Shown here in pieces: positions 24,660-33,201 of a stretch of 41,955 nt of DNA. Every line of letters starts with the position of its first letter. The first letter of the stretch is position 1. Position numbers and translations under genes: made by a program. The notes beneath the pieces were generated by a model. That model had not been told where the DNA came from. It did not search any database and saw only the letters and a list, made by a program, of their open reading frames with translations. Origin of the DNA: Acidobacteria bacterium 13_1_40CM_65_14 (GTDB taxonomy: Bacteria > Acidobacteriota > Vicinamibacteria > Vicinamibacterales > CAVVIG01); contig MNEX01000088.1 of assembly GCA_001917905.1 (NCBI GenBank), forward strand, positions 1 to 41,955, read 5' to 3'.

Positions 24660-25765
24660 GGCTGGAAATCATCGACGACGGCGACGGCGTCGCCCGGCTG
24701 GCGCCGCAATGGAACGAGCTGCTGGAACACAGCGCCGCCGATTGTCCATTTCTGACCGCGGAATGGCTCGGTGCGTGGTGGAGATTTCTGAGTGGCGCGC
24801 ACAGACTCCAACTGATCGCCGTGTTCGACGGCGCCCGACTGATCGCGATTGCGCCGCTGCTCGTCGCGCGCGGGCCCTTTGGGCTGTTTTCGCGTCTCGA
24901 GTTCCTCGGCACGGGCTACGCGGGCTCGGACTATCTGGACCTCATCGTGCGGCTCGGGCACGAACGAGAGGCGTTGCCGGCGCTCGCGGGCGCCATCAAG
25001 CAACAGAAGCGAACCCTCCGGCTGAATCACGTGACCCACGCGTCGACGGCCGCGCGGCTGGCGGAACAGCTCGTCGAGGACGGTTGGACGCTGAGGCGCA
25101 CACACGCCGGGATCTGTCCGGTCGTGACGCTGGCGGGACAGACGTGGGATTCGTATCTCGCCTCCCTCGGCGCCTCGCATCGCGCCAATTTCCGGCGGCG
25201 GCTCAGGGCGCTCACCGACCGGTTCGATCTCCGCTTCGACCTGGTCACCTCCGACGCGGAGCGGCGGGACGGGCTGGCCACCCTCATCCGGTTTCACGAA
25301 CAGCGGTTCGGGCCGCGTGGATCGACCGCGTTTCTCACGCCGGCGGTCCGCGCGTTCCAGGCCGATGCCACCGCGCGAGCGCTCGCGCGCGGCTGGCTGC
25401 GCATGTACGTCCTCTGTCTCGACGGCGAGCCCGCCGGGGTGATGTACGGCTTCGCGTACCACCAGCGTTTCTATTTCTACCAGCACGGATTCGATGCCTC
25501 GCACGCACGGCTCAGCGTCGGACTCGTGTTGATGGGATTGACCATTCGGGCCGCGCTCGAAGAAGGCGCGTGTGAATTCGACATGCTGTACGGCACCGAG
25601 ACGTACAAATCGCTCTGGGCCCGGGACGAGCGGCAGTTGGCTCAACTCCAGCTATTTCCTCCGCACTTGGGCGGCGTCGTCGATCGACGAACCGCCGAGG
25701 CCGAGCGAACGATGCGTACCGTGGCCCGGCGCATTCTGGCGATTGGAGCCGCGCGTGCAACCTAG
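24656..25765 (+). CDS. FemAB/BioF2-like GNAT acyltransferase (third)
   Basis: A 369-residue double-GNAT protein of the same family as 12382-13632 and the C-terminal half of 21130-23508. Family stretches are CPFLTAEWLGAWWRFLSG, LIAIAPLLVARG, SHRANFRRRLRALTDRF, GEPAGVMYGFAYHQRFYFYQ and DMLYGTETYKSLWA. The GTG start overlaps the aminotransferase stop by 4 bases, which implies translational coupling and a linked function, most simply N-acylation of the amino sugar made by that enzyme. It is cytoplasmic, with no signal peptide. Confidence 0.85.
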   Translation: MRLEIIDDGDGVARLAPQWNELLEHSAADCPFLTAEWLGAWWRFLSGAHRLQLIAVFDGARLIAIAPLLVARGPFGLFSRLEFLGTGYAGSDYLDLIVRLGHEREALPALAGAIKQQKRTLRLNHVTHASTAARLAEQLVEDGWTLRRTHAGICPVVTLAGQTWDSYLASLGASHRANFRRRLRALTDRFDLRFDLVTSDAERRDGLATLIRFHEQRFGPRGSTAFLTPAVRAFQADATARALARGWLRMYVLCLDGEPAGVMYGFAYHQRFYFYQHGFDASHARLSVGLVLMGLTIRAALEEGACEFDMLYGTETYKSLWARDERQLAQLQLFPPHLGGVVDRRTAEAERTMRTVARRILAIGAARAT

Positions 25766-25766
25766 G

Positions 25767-26852
25767 ATGAGCGCGCGATGGCGATGGCGCGTGAGGTCGA
25801 CGCTCGCCTCGGCGATCGCCAGCGCGCATCGTCACCGGCTCGGCGCGCGGCTCGCCCGGCCGGTCGCTCAGCCGCTCATTGTCGGCTACCACCGCGTCGT
25901 CGAGGACTTCGCGGCCGCGGCGCGAACCGACCTTCCGAGCATGCTCATCGGCCGCGCCATGTTCGAGCGGCACGTCGATCTGATCGGACGTCACTTCAAG
26001 TTCGTCAGCCTCGACGACATCGGCGAGCGCATCGCGAGTGGATCGCCGTTCACCGAACGGGTCGCGGCCATCACCTTCGACGATGGCTACCGCGATGTGT
26101 ACGAGCACGCGTATCCGCTGCTCAAACGCAAAGGCATCCCGGCCGCCGTGTTCGTCGTCACCGATCTCGTCGGGCGCTCGAGCTGGCAGCCTCACGACAG
26201 ACTGTACCGCCTCATGGCGAAGGCGTTTGCCGTGTGGGATCGACCGCAACGTCGGTTGCTTGCGCTGTTGGGCGACCTCGGCCTTCCCGCGGCTCAACGA
26301 CTGGACGCCGGCGCGACCACCGACAGCCCGTTGAGGATGGTTTCGACGCTGATGCCGGAGCTCTCTCGAGCCAATGTCGGCGTGGTCGTCGCCGGCCTCG
26401 AGGCGGCGGTCGGCAACGGATTCGGCCCCGCGCCGCGCACGCTGACGTGGCCCATGCTGCTCGAAATGCGCCGCGCCGGCTTCGTCGTCGGATCGCATAC
26501 CGAGGCGCACGCGTCGTTGCCCACGGAGTCAGCGGACACGGTCGCCGACGATCTCGAAAGTTCGAAGCGCACATTGGAGCGCCACCTCGGCGAACCGATC
26601 GCGCATTTTGCGTATCCCGGCGGTCAGTTCACCGACGCCGTCGTCGAGGCGGTCGGCCGCGCCGGCTATCGATTCGGTTACACCGCCTGTCCACACGGCA
26701 ACGCGCGCCATCCACATCTGGCGATCGAACGGCTGCTGCTGTGGGAGGGATCGTCGGTCGATGCCGACGGCCGTTTTTCGGAGGACATCTTGCGCTGTCA
26801 GGTCCACGGTCTCTGGCCGCCCATCCGCAAGTGCCGGGTGCGTCACGTATGA
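25767..26852 (+). CDS. Polysaccharide deacetylase (NodB/CE4 family)
   Basis: A 361-residue CE4 enzyme. Motif 1 is TFDDGYRD with Asp105 and Asp106, where the second Asp is a metal ligand. Motif 2 is GSHTEAH with His244 and His248 as the other metal ligands. Motif 3 is FAYPGGQFTDAVVEAV. About 110 residues are inserted between motifs 1 and 2, more than in NodB and similar to exosortase-locus deacetylases. There is no clear signal peptide, only an Arg-rich start, so it may act on lipid-linked units in the cytoplasm before flipping. The ATG follows the previous stop by 1 base. The stop overlaps the flippase ATG by 4 bases. Confidence 0.9.
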   Translation: MSARWRWRVRSTLASAIASAHRHRLGARLARPVAQPLIVGYHRVVEDFAAAARTDLPSMLIGRAMFERHVDLIGRHFKFVSLDDIGERIASGSPFTERVAAITFDDGYRDVYEHAYPLLKRKGIPAAVFVVTDLVGRSSWQPHDRLYRLMAKAFAVWDRPQRRLLALLGDLGLPAAQRLDAGATTDSPLRMVSTLMPELSRANVGVVVAGLEAAVGNGFGPAPRTLTWPMLLEMRRAGFVVGSHTEAHASLPTESADTVADDLESSKRTLERHLGEPIAHFAYPGGQFTDAVVEAVGRAGYRFGYTACPHGNARHPHLAIERLLLWEGSSVDADGRFSEDILRCQVHGLWPPIRKCRVRHV

Positions 26853-28339
26853 AGCAACGGCTCCTCGACGCGCTCCGCGGTCCGGCGATGGTACTCATCG
26901 CCGGACGTGCCGTCGGATTCGCCGCGCTGTTCATGATCCCGGTGGTCCTGGCCCGCGTCTTCAATCGGGCGGAGTTCGGCACGTACAAGCAGTTGTTCCT
27001 GGTGTTCTCCACGCTCTACGGGATCGCGCAACTCGGGATGGCCGAGAGCTTGTACTACTTCGTGCCGCGCAGAGCCGGGGCGGGCCGCCACGTGTGCAAC
27101 GCGGTCGTGACGCTGGCGTGCGCAGGACTCGGTTGCCTGACCCTGCTCTACGCGGCGCGGACGGCAATCGCCGCCTGGCTGACCAACTCGCAGCTCGCCG
27201 ATCATCTCGTCCTGCTGGGGCTGCTGCTGGCGCTGACACTGGTCGCCACCGTGTTCGAGATCGTCATGATCTCGCGCGGCCAGCATGTCAAGGCTGCCGT
27301 CACGTACGCCGGCTCCGACTTCGCTCGGGCGCTGCTCTTCATCATTCCAGCGCTGGGATTCGGCGGCGTCGGCGCCGTGCTCATCGGCGCCGTGGCATTC
27401 GGCATCCTCCGCGTGGCGGCGATGCTCGCCTATCTGTGGCAGGAATTCGACGGCGGCCTGCGGATCGACGTCGGCCTCTGGCGGCGTCAACTGGCGTACG
27501 CGCTGCCCTTCGCACTGGCCGTCGGCGTCGAGGTCGTGCAGACGAATTTTCACCAGTACGTCGTGGCCGCGCGATTCGACGCGGCCACGTTCGCGATTTA
27601 CGCCGTGGGATGCCTGCAGATTCCGCTCGTCGATCTCGTGATGACTTCGACCGTCAACGTCATGATGGTCCAGATGACCGCGCACGCGCGGGAAGGCGAT
27701 CGGCGCGCGGCCGTGTCGCTTTGGCACAGCACGATCTCGAGGCTGGCGATCGTCATGTTTCCGCTCGCCGCCTTCCTGCTGGTCGCGGCGCGCCCAGTCA
27801 TCGTCGCGCTCTTCACGACGAAGTATCTCGCCAGCGTGCCGATCTTCATGGTGTGGACGCTGACGATCCTGCCGTCGGCGTTCGCGGTCGACGGGGTGCT
27901 GCGCGTCTACGCCCAAACACGTTTCCTCCTCGTGATGAACGTCTTGCGTTTCGCGCTCGTCGTCGTCTTGATTTGGCCGTTTCTCTCGATCTTCGGCATG
28001 AGCGGCGCGGTGCTCGTGACCTTGCTGGCGACGAGTGTGGCGAAAGGCGTCGGCGCCGTGCGAATCGCGCGACTCCTCGGCGCGGGGCTGCACGATGCGC
28101 TGCCGTGGCGGCGACTGGCGGGCATCGTCGCCAGCGCTGTCATCGCGGCGGTGCCGGCGTTTTGGATCATCCACACAGTCACGCTGCCGGCGCTCGCCGT
28201 GCTGGCGTGCGCCGGCTTCGCCTATGCGGGCGCCTACGCGGCTCTCCTGTTTGGATCCACGACCGCGGCGCGGCAGATCGTCCCCTCGTCATTTGCGATG
28301 AGGCGCCGGCTGGCGGCGTGGATGACCCCGCAAGGTTGA
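26849..28339 (+). CDS. Wzx-type polysaccharide flippase (MOP superfamily)
   Basis: A 496-residue membrane protein with about 14 helices and the N-terminal pattern of polysaccharide-synthesis proteins (LIAGRAVGFAALFMIPVVLA, RVFNRAEFGTYKQ). It should move undecaprenyl-linked repeat units across the inner membrane. A conserved family stretch is FALAVGVEVVQTNFHQYVVA. The ATG overlaps the deacetylase stop by 4 bases. The stop codon lies inside a short GTTGA repeat that runs up to the ribosome site of the next gene. Confidence 0.9.
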   Translation: MKQRLLDALRGPAMVLIAGRAVGFAALFMIPVVLARVFNRAEFGTYKQLFLVFSTLYGIAQLGMAESLYYFVPRRAGAGRHVCNAVVTLACAGLGCLTLLYAARTAIAAWLTNSQLADHLVLLGLLLALTLVATVFEIVMISRGQHVKAAVTYAGSDFARALLFIIPALGFGGVGAVLIGAVAFGILRVAAMLAYLWQEFDGGLRIDVGLWRRQLAYALPFALAVGVEVVQTNFHQYVVAARFDAATFAIYAVGCLQIPLVDLVMTSTVNVMMVQMTAHAREGDRRAAVSLWHSTISRLAIVMFPLAAFLLVAARPVIVALFTTKYLASVPIFMVWTLTILPSAFAVDGVLRVYAQTRFLLVMNVLRFALVVVLIWPFLSIFGMSGAVLVTLLATSVAKGVGAVRIARLLGAGLHDALPWRRLAGIVASAVIAAVPAFWIIHTVTLPALAVLACAGFAYAGAYAALLFGSTTAARQIVPSSFAMRRRLAAWMTPQG

Positions 28340-28359
28340 ACAAAGTTGACAGAGTTGAT
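28335..28359. repeat. Short GTTGA repeat at the flippase stop codon
   Basis: Three GTTGA units (28335, 28345, 28354) spaced 9-10 bases apart resemble a fragment of a dispersed 'aagttgacagagttgata' element. The first unit provides the TGA stop of the flippase. The ribosome site GGGAGG for the next gene follows immediately. Confidence 0.5.
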
Positions 28360-28373
28360 AGGGAGGCATTGAC

Positions 28374-30290
28374 GTGTGCGGCATCGCCGGCATCGTCCGG
28401 TGGGATCGGGCCACGGTCTTCGAGCATGAAATCCGGTCGATGTGTGGCGCGATGGTGCATCGCGGACCCGACGAGGAAGGCGTCTACCTGGGCGACGGCG
28501 TCGCCCTCGGCATGCGCCGGCTGAGCATTATCGATCTCGACAACGGCCAGCAGCCGATCTGCAACGAAGACGCCTCCGTCTGGATTGTGTTCAACGGCGA
28601 GATCTACAACTACCGGGAGCTGCGCGCTCAGCTCGAACGGAACGGGCACACATTCCGAACGGCGAGCGACACCGAGACCATCGTGCACTTGTACGAGGAT
28701 GTCGGCGCGCGTGTCGTCGATTACCTTCGCGGCATGTTCGCGTTCGCGATCTGGGACACGCGCACACGACGGCTCCTGCTCGCGCGCGACCGGCTCGGCA
28801 TCAAGCCGTTGTTTTTCAGCGAGCGTGACGACGAGCTGGTGTTCGCCTCCGAGCTCAAGCCGATTCTGCAGTTGTCCACCGTCGAGCGCTCCGTGAGCTG
28901 GGAGGCTGCCAGCCACCTCTTCACGTTCCTGGCGACACCATCCTCGCAAAGCATCGTTGACGGCATCCGAAAGCTCGAACCCGGTCGGATCGCCACCGCC
29001 GTCGGCAATTGTGGACTGCGCATCGAGCGGTATTGGGACGTCGACTTCGTGCCCGACGAGGCGACCACGGAGGACGCGATCGTCGAACGCCTGCGCGAGC
29101 TGCTCGTCGAATCGGTCACGCTGCACCGGATCAGCGACGTCCCGATTGGCGCGTTTCTGAGCGGCGGCATCGACTCGAGCGCTGTCGTCGCCACGATGGC
29201 GCGGGTGGCCCCCGATCCCGTGAAGACGTTCTCGATTGGATTCGCAGAAGCCGGGTACGACGAGCTCGCTCATGCCCGGGAGGTAGCGGCGGCGTTCGGC
29301 ACCGACCACTACGACTTAGTCCTTCGTCCCGACGTCATCCAGATCGTCGAGGACCTCACGTGGTATCTGGACGAGCCGTTCGGCGACACGTCGGCCATTC
29401 CCACCTACATGGTGTCAAAGCTGGCCGCCGAACACGTCAAGGTCGTCCTGTCCGGCGACGGCGGCGACGAGCTCTTTGCCGGCTACGAGAAATACGTCGT
29501 CGAAAGCCGGGAACGACGCTTCGACAAGATACCGGCATGGCTTCGGCGAGCCGGCGGCGCCGTGGGCGACGCGATGCGGGACGGGATGCGGGGTCGACGA
29601 TTCCTGCAGCATCTCGCGCTCGATGGCCCTGCGCGCTATCTCGATGCCTCGACGATGTTCACCAGGGATCAGATGCGGCGGCTGTTTCACGACGATGCGT
29701 TCGACGAGATGTCTCGTCACGATCCGTGGCGCGCCTCGCTCGCCGCGTTCGCGCCGACCGGCGGCGGCGAGTGGCTGGCCGCCGTTCAGCACCACGACCT
29801 CCAGACCTATCTGCCGCTCGACATTCTCACCAAGGTCGATCGGATGACGATGGCGCACTCGATCGAAGCGCGACCCCCGCTGCTCGACCACAAACTGGTC
29901 GAGTTCGCCGCGACCATTCCGGCCCACATGCGCCTGCGCGGCGGCACGACCAAATATCTGCTGAAGCGGGCCATGCGCGGCATCCTGCCCGACGCGATCA
30001 TCGACCGGCCCAAGCATGGATTCGCGGTGCCCCTGGCACGCTGGTTCCGCGGGGACCTGTCGGAATTCGCGCGCGATCTCCTGTTGTCAGACACCTGCCG
30101 GCAACGAGGGTTCTTCAACACCAAGTACATCGAAACCCTGTTTCGACAGCACGACCGGGGGCGCGATCTCGATCTCCAGCTCTGGACGATCCTGTCGTTC
30201 GAGCTCTGGTGTCGGCGATTCCTCGATGCACCACGCGCAAGCGCGCGACGGTCCCATCCGGTGACCACTCTTATTGCAGAGACGGCCTGA
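28374..30290 (+). CDS. asnB: Asparagine synthase-type glutamine amidotransferase, first copy
   Basis: A 638-residue class II amidotransferase. Starting with GTG gives MCGIAG, so Cys2 is the glutaminase nucleophile after Met removal. The glutaminase half has RRLSIIDLDNGQQPI and NGEIYNYRELR. The synthetase half has the ATP pyrophosphate loop LSGGIDSSAVV near residue 260, LSGDGGDELFAGYEKYV, and ARPPLLDHKLVEFAA. AsnB proteins in exosortase/EPS loci are thought to amidate sugar carboxylates or amino-acid substituents rather than to make free asparagine. A strong GGGAGG site lies 7 bases before the start. Length and motifs are complete. Confidence 0.92.
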   Translation: MCGIAGIVRWDRATVFEHEIRSMCGAMVHRGPDEEGVYLGDGVALGMRRLSIIDLDNGQQPICNEDASVWIVFNGEIYNYRELRAQLERNGHTFRTASDTETIVHLYEDVGARVVDYLRGMFAFAIWDTRTRRLLLARDRLGIKPLFFSERDDELVFASELKPILQLSTVERSVSWEAASHLFTFLATPSSQSIVDGIRKLEPGRIATAVGNCGLRIERYWDVDFVPDEATTEDAIVERLRELLVESVTLHRISDVPIGAFLSGGIDSSAVVATMARVAPDPVKTFSIGFAEAGYDELAHAREVAAAFGTDHYDLVLRPDVIQIVEDLTWYLDEPFGDTSAIPTYMVSKLAAEHVKVVLSGDGGDELFAGYEKYVVESRERRFDKIPAWLRRAGGAVGDAMRDGMRGRRFLQHLALDGPARYLDASTMFTRDQMRRLFHDDAFDEMSRHDPWRASLAAFAPTGGGEWLAAVQHHDLQTYLPLDILTKVDRMTMAHSIEARPPLLDHKLVEFAATIPAHMRLRGGTTKYLLKRAMRGILPDAIIDRPKHGFAVPLARWFRGDLSEFARDLLLSDTCRQRGFFNTKYIETLFRQHDRGRDLDLQLWTILSFELWCRRFLDAPRASARRSHPVTTLIAETA

Positions 30291-30294
30291 AACT

Positions 30295-33201
30295 ATGCGT
30301 GTTCTCGCGTCACGCACGATCACGATCGCGGTCAGTGTGCTCGTCATGCTGACGACTGCCGCCGCGCCTGGCAAATGGACGCGCGGCACGGCCACCGCCA
30401 TGTCGAGCGCGACGAGAGCGGCCGAGCCTCCGCGGGCCTTCGTCGACACGACGTTTCCGACGCTTGGGCGGCACACGATTCACGTGCCCGCCGGTGGCGA
30501 CCTGCAACGGGCGCTCGACCAAGCGCGGGGCGGCGACCTGATCACGCTGGAGGCACGCGCCGTGTATCGCGGCCCGTTTCATTTGCCGGCGAAAGAAGGG
30601 ACCGGCTGGATCGTCGTCTCTGCGCCGCTGCCGGGCCTCCCGGCACAGGGACGCCGGATCGACCCGTCGTACGCGTCGGTCATGCCGAAGCTCGTCGCCT
30701 CGTCCGGCGCCGTGCTCGCCGCCGACCGCCGCGCCCATCATTATCGCTTCGTCGGTCTGGACATCGCCCCGGCAGACGGCGTCTTCCTCCACGCGCTCGT
30801 GCAACTCGGGCACGACGACGTCGGCGTGGAGACGCTGCCGCACCATCTCATCTTCGACCGCTGCTACCTGCACGGGGACGCGACGCGCGGCGGCCGTCGG
30901 GGCATCGCGATGAACTCGCGGCAGACGGCTGTCATCGACTCGTACCTGTCGGACTTCAAGGAACGCGGCGCCGACTCGCAAGCGATCGCCGGCTGGAACG
31001 GCGACGGCCCGTTCAAGATCGCCAACAGCTACCTCGAAGCTGCCGGCGAGAACATCATGTTCGGCGGCGCCGATCCCACCATTCGCGATCTCGTGCCCGC
31101 CGACATCGAGATCCGCCAGAATCACCTGGCGAAACCGATGTCGTGGAAGATCGGTCACGAGGCGTTCGCCGGCGCCGAATGGACCATCAAGAACCTGTTC
31201 GAGCTCAAGAACGCCCGGCGCGTGCTCGTTGACGGTAACCTGTTCGAGTACAACTGGCCGCAGGCCCAGAACGGCTTTGCCATCCTCTTCACGGTGCGCA
31301 ATCAGGATGGTCGCGCGCCCTGGTCGACCGTCCAGGACGTCGTCTTCGCGAACAACGTCGTCCGGCACGTCGCGGCGGGCGTCAACATGCTCGGCCGCGA
31401 CGACAACTACCCGAGCCAACGGCTCGAGCGTCTCGAAATCCGGAACAACCTGTTCCTCGACGTCGGTGGATCCTGGGGCAGCGGGCGGCTCTTCCAGCTC
31501 CTGGACGGCACGAGCGACGTGCTGATCGATCACAACACGGCGCTTCAAACCGGTGGGCTGCTATCTGGCGGCGATCATGCGCCGCACACCGGGTTCAGGT
31601 TCGAGAACAACATCACGCTTCACAATCGCCACGGCATCGCCGGCAGCGGCACCAGCGCCGGCCTTCCTGCGCTGGACCGCTACTTTCCCGCGTCGGTCGT
31701 GCGCCGCAACGTCATCGTCGGAGGCAGCGCGTCCGAGTATCCGCGCGACAACTTCTTCCCACCCGCGCTCGACGATGTCGGTTTCGCGTCGCATCGAGAC
31801 GGGCGCTTCCGTCTGACACGGCACAGTCCGTTTTCGCGCGCCGCGACCGACGGCCGCGATCCGGGCGCCGACATCGACGCGCCCGGTCCGGCCGCCAGCA
31901 GTCTCGCGCTGCTCGGCGCTCGAGACGACACGGCGCGAACGCCCGGGGCCGTGCTCCCCGCCGGAGGTGCCGCACCCGAGATCGGAGTGGTCCTCTTCTG
32001 GCTGGCATTTGCGCTCTTGGGTTACGTGTATCTGGGGTATCCGCTCGTCGCGGCGTTGACTGCGCTCGTTCAGTCCAAGCCGCACCATCGAGCGCCGATC
32101 GAGCCGACCGTGTCGGTGATTGTGCTCGCATACAACGAAGGCGAGCGTCTCGCGGCACGAATCGAAAACCTGCTCGCGCTCGACTACCCGCGGGATCGTC
32201 TCGAGATTGTCGTCGGCTCCGATGGATCGACCGACGATACGGTCGCATGCGCGCGCCAATACGCGCAGCGGGGCGTGAATGTGCGGCCGTTCCCGGTGCG
32301 CCGTGGTAAGCCGGCCGTGATCAACGAGCTGGTGCCGAGCGCGCGAGGGGAGATCGTCGTCTTCGCCGACGCCCGACAACGCTTCGATCGCGGCGCGGTG
32401 CGGGCGCTCGTGGCCAATTTCGCCGACCGGCGCGTGGGGGCCGTGAGCGGCGAGCTGATGCTGAGAGCGCACCACGACGCGGCCGCGGCTGGACACGGCA
32501 CCGCCTTCTACTGGCGGTACGAGAAGCTGATCCGATTGACGGAGAGCCGCGTCGATTCGACGGTGGGTGCAACCGGGGCGATCTACGCCATTCGCCGCGA
32601 GCTCTTCGAACCGGTTCCAGCCGACACGATTCTGGATGACGTGCTCATTCCGCTGAGAATCGTCCGCCGCGGGTATCGGGTGGTCTTCGAGCCCGAGGCG
32701 CGGGCCTACGATCACACGTCGACAACGGCGGGTCAGGAGCTGGCGCGACGGGCGCGAACCATCGCCGGGACGTTCCAACTGTTTGCACGCGAGCGGTGGC
32801 TCCACAATCCGCTGCGCAATCGTTTGTGGCTGCAAACGATTTCTCACAAGGGACTGCGGCTCATGCTGCCCGCGCTGCACGTGCTGTTCTTCGCAGCGAA
32901 CGTCGCGCTGGTCCAACTCGCGCCGTATTGCTGGATGCTGGCGGCGCAATCGGCGTTCTACGCCGCCGCGCTCGTGGGGTGTGGCCGACGCCCGGCGCAA
33001 CGGCATCTGAGAATCGTCAGCGTCCCCCACACGATTTGTCTTCTAAGCTGGGCCACCATCATCGGATTCGCGAGGATGGTGACCCAGACTCAGCCCGTGA
33101 CGTGGGAGCGCGCGTGCGGACTCGCGCCGGCGGCTCCGCTGAATCAGCCCCGCGGCTTCGCCTTGCCGATGGATGGCAACGACGGCGGCCGCGCGAACTG
33201 A
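30295..33201 (+). CDS. Fusion of secreted beta-helix domain and membrane family 2 glycosyltransferase
   Basis: A 968-residue protein. A signal-like helix (about 5-25) precedes a right-handed parallel beta-helix (about 60-530), seen from regular repeats such as VLVDGNLFEYNW, VVFANNVVRHVAAGVNML, LEIRNNLFLDVGG and VLIDHNTALQTGGLL, as in pectate lyases and AlgG-type epimerases. A membrane helix near 562-590 leads to a GT2 domain (about 602-810): VSVIVLAYNEGERLAARI, GSDGSTDDT, FADARQRF (DxD region), AIYAIRRELFEP, DDVLIPLRIVRRGYRV and QLFARERW. Further helices run to about 935. The predicted topology puts the beta-helix in the periplasm and the transferase in the cytoplasm. It overlaps the convergent gene by 58 bases. 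The beta-helix activity cannot be named from sequence. Confidence 0.88.
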   Translation: MRVLASRTITIAVSVLVMLTTAAAPGKWTRGTATAMSSATRAAEPPRAFVDTTFPTLGRHTIHVPAGGDLQRALDQARGGDLITLEARAVYRGPFHLPAKEGTGWIVVSAPLPGLPAQGRRIDPSYASVMPKLVASSGAVLAADRRAHHYRFVGLDIAPADGVFLHALVQLGHDDVGVETLPHHLIFDRCYLHGDATRGGRRGIAMNSRQTAVIDSYLSDFKERGADSQAIAGWNGDGPFKIANSYLEAAGENIMFGGADPTIRDLVPADIEIRQNHLAKPMSWKIGHEAFAGAEWTIKNLFELKNARRVLVDGNLFEYNWPQAQNGFAILFTVRNQDGRAPWSTVQDVVFANNVVRHVAAGVNMLGRDDNYPSQRLERLEIRNNLFLDVGGSWGSGRLFQLLDGTSDVLIDHNTALQTGGLLSGGDHAPHTGFRFENNITLHNRHGIAGSGTSAGLPALDRYFPASVVRRNVIVGGSASEYPRDNFFPPALDDVGFASHRDGRFRLTRHSPFSRAATDGRDPGADIDAPGPAASSLALLGARDDTARTPGAVLPAGGAAPEIGVVLFWLAFALLGYVYLGYPLVAALTALVQSKPHHRAPIEPTVSVIVLAYNEGERLAARIENLLALDYPRDRLEIVVGSDGSTDDTVACARQYAQRGVNVRPFPVRRGKPAVINELVPSARGEIVVFADARQRFDRGAVRALVANFADRRVGAVSGELMLRAHHDAAAAGHGTAFYWRYEKLIRLTESRVDSTVGATGAIYAIRRELFEPVPADTILDDVLIPLRIVRRGYRVVFEPEARAYDHTSTTAGQELARRARTIAGTFQLFARERWLHNPLRNRLWLQTISHKGLRLMLPALHVLFFAANVALVQLAPYCWMLAAQSAFYAAALVGCGRRPAQRHLRIVSVPHTICLLSWATIIGFARMVTQTQPVTWERACGLAPAAPLNQPRGFALPMDGNDGGRAN

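Noticed and set aside
25778-26848. Open upstream extension of the flippase frame
   Set aside because: Shadow of the deacetylase gene, which has clear catalytic motifs in another frame.
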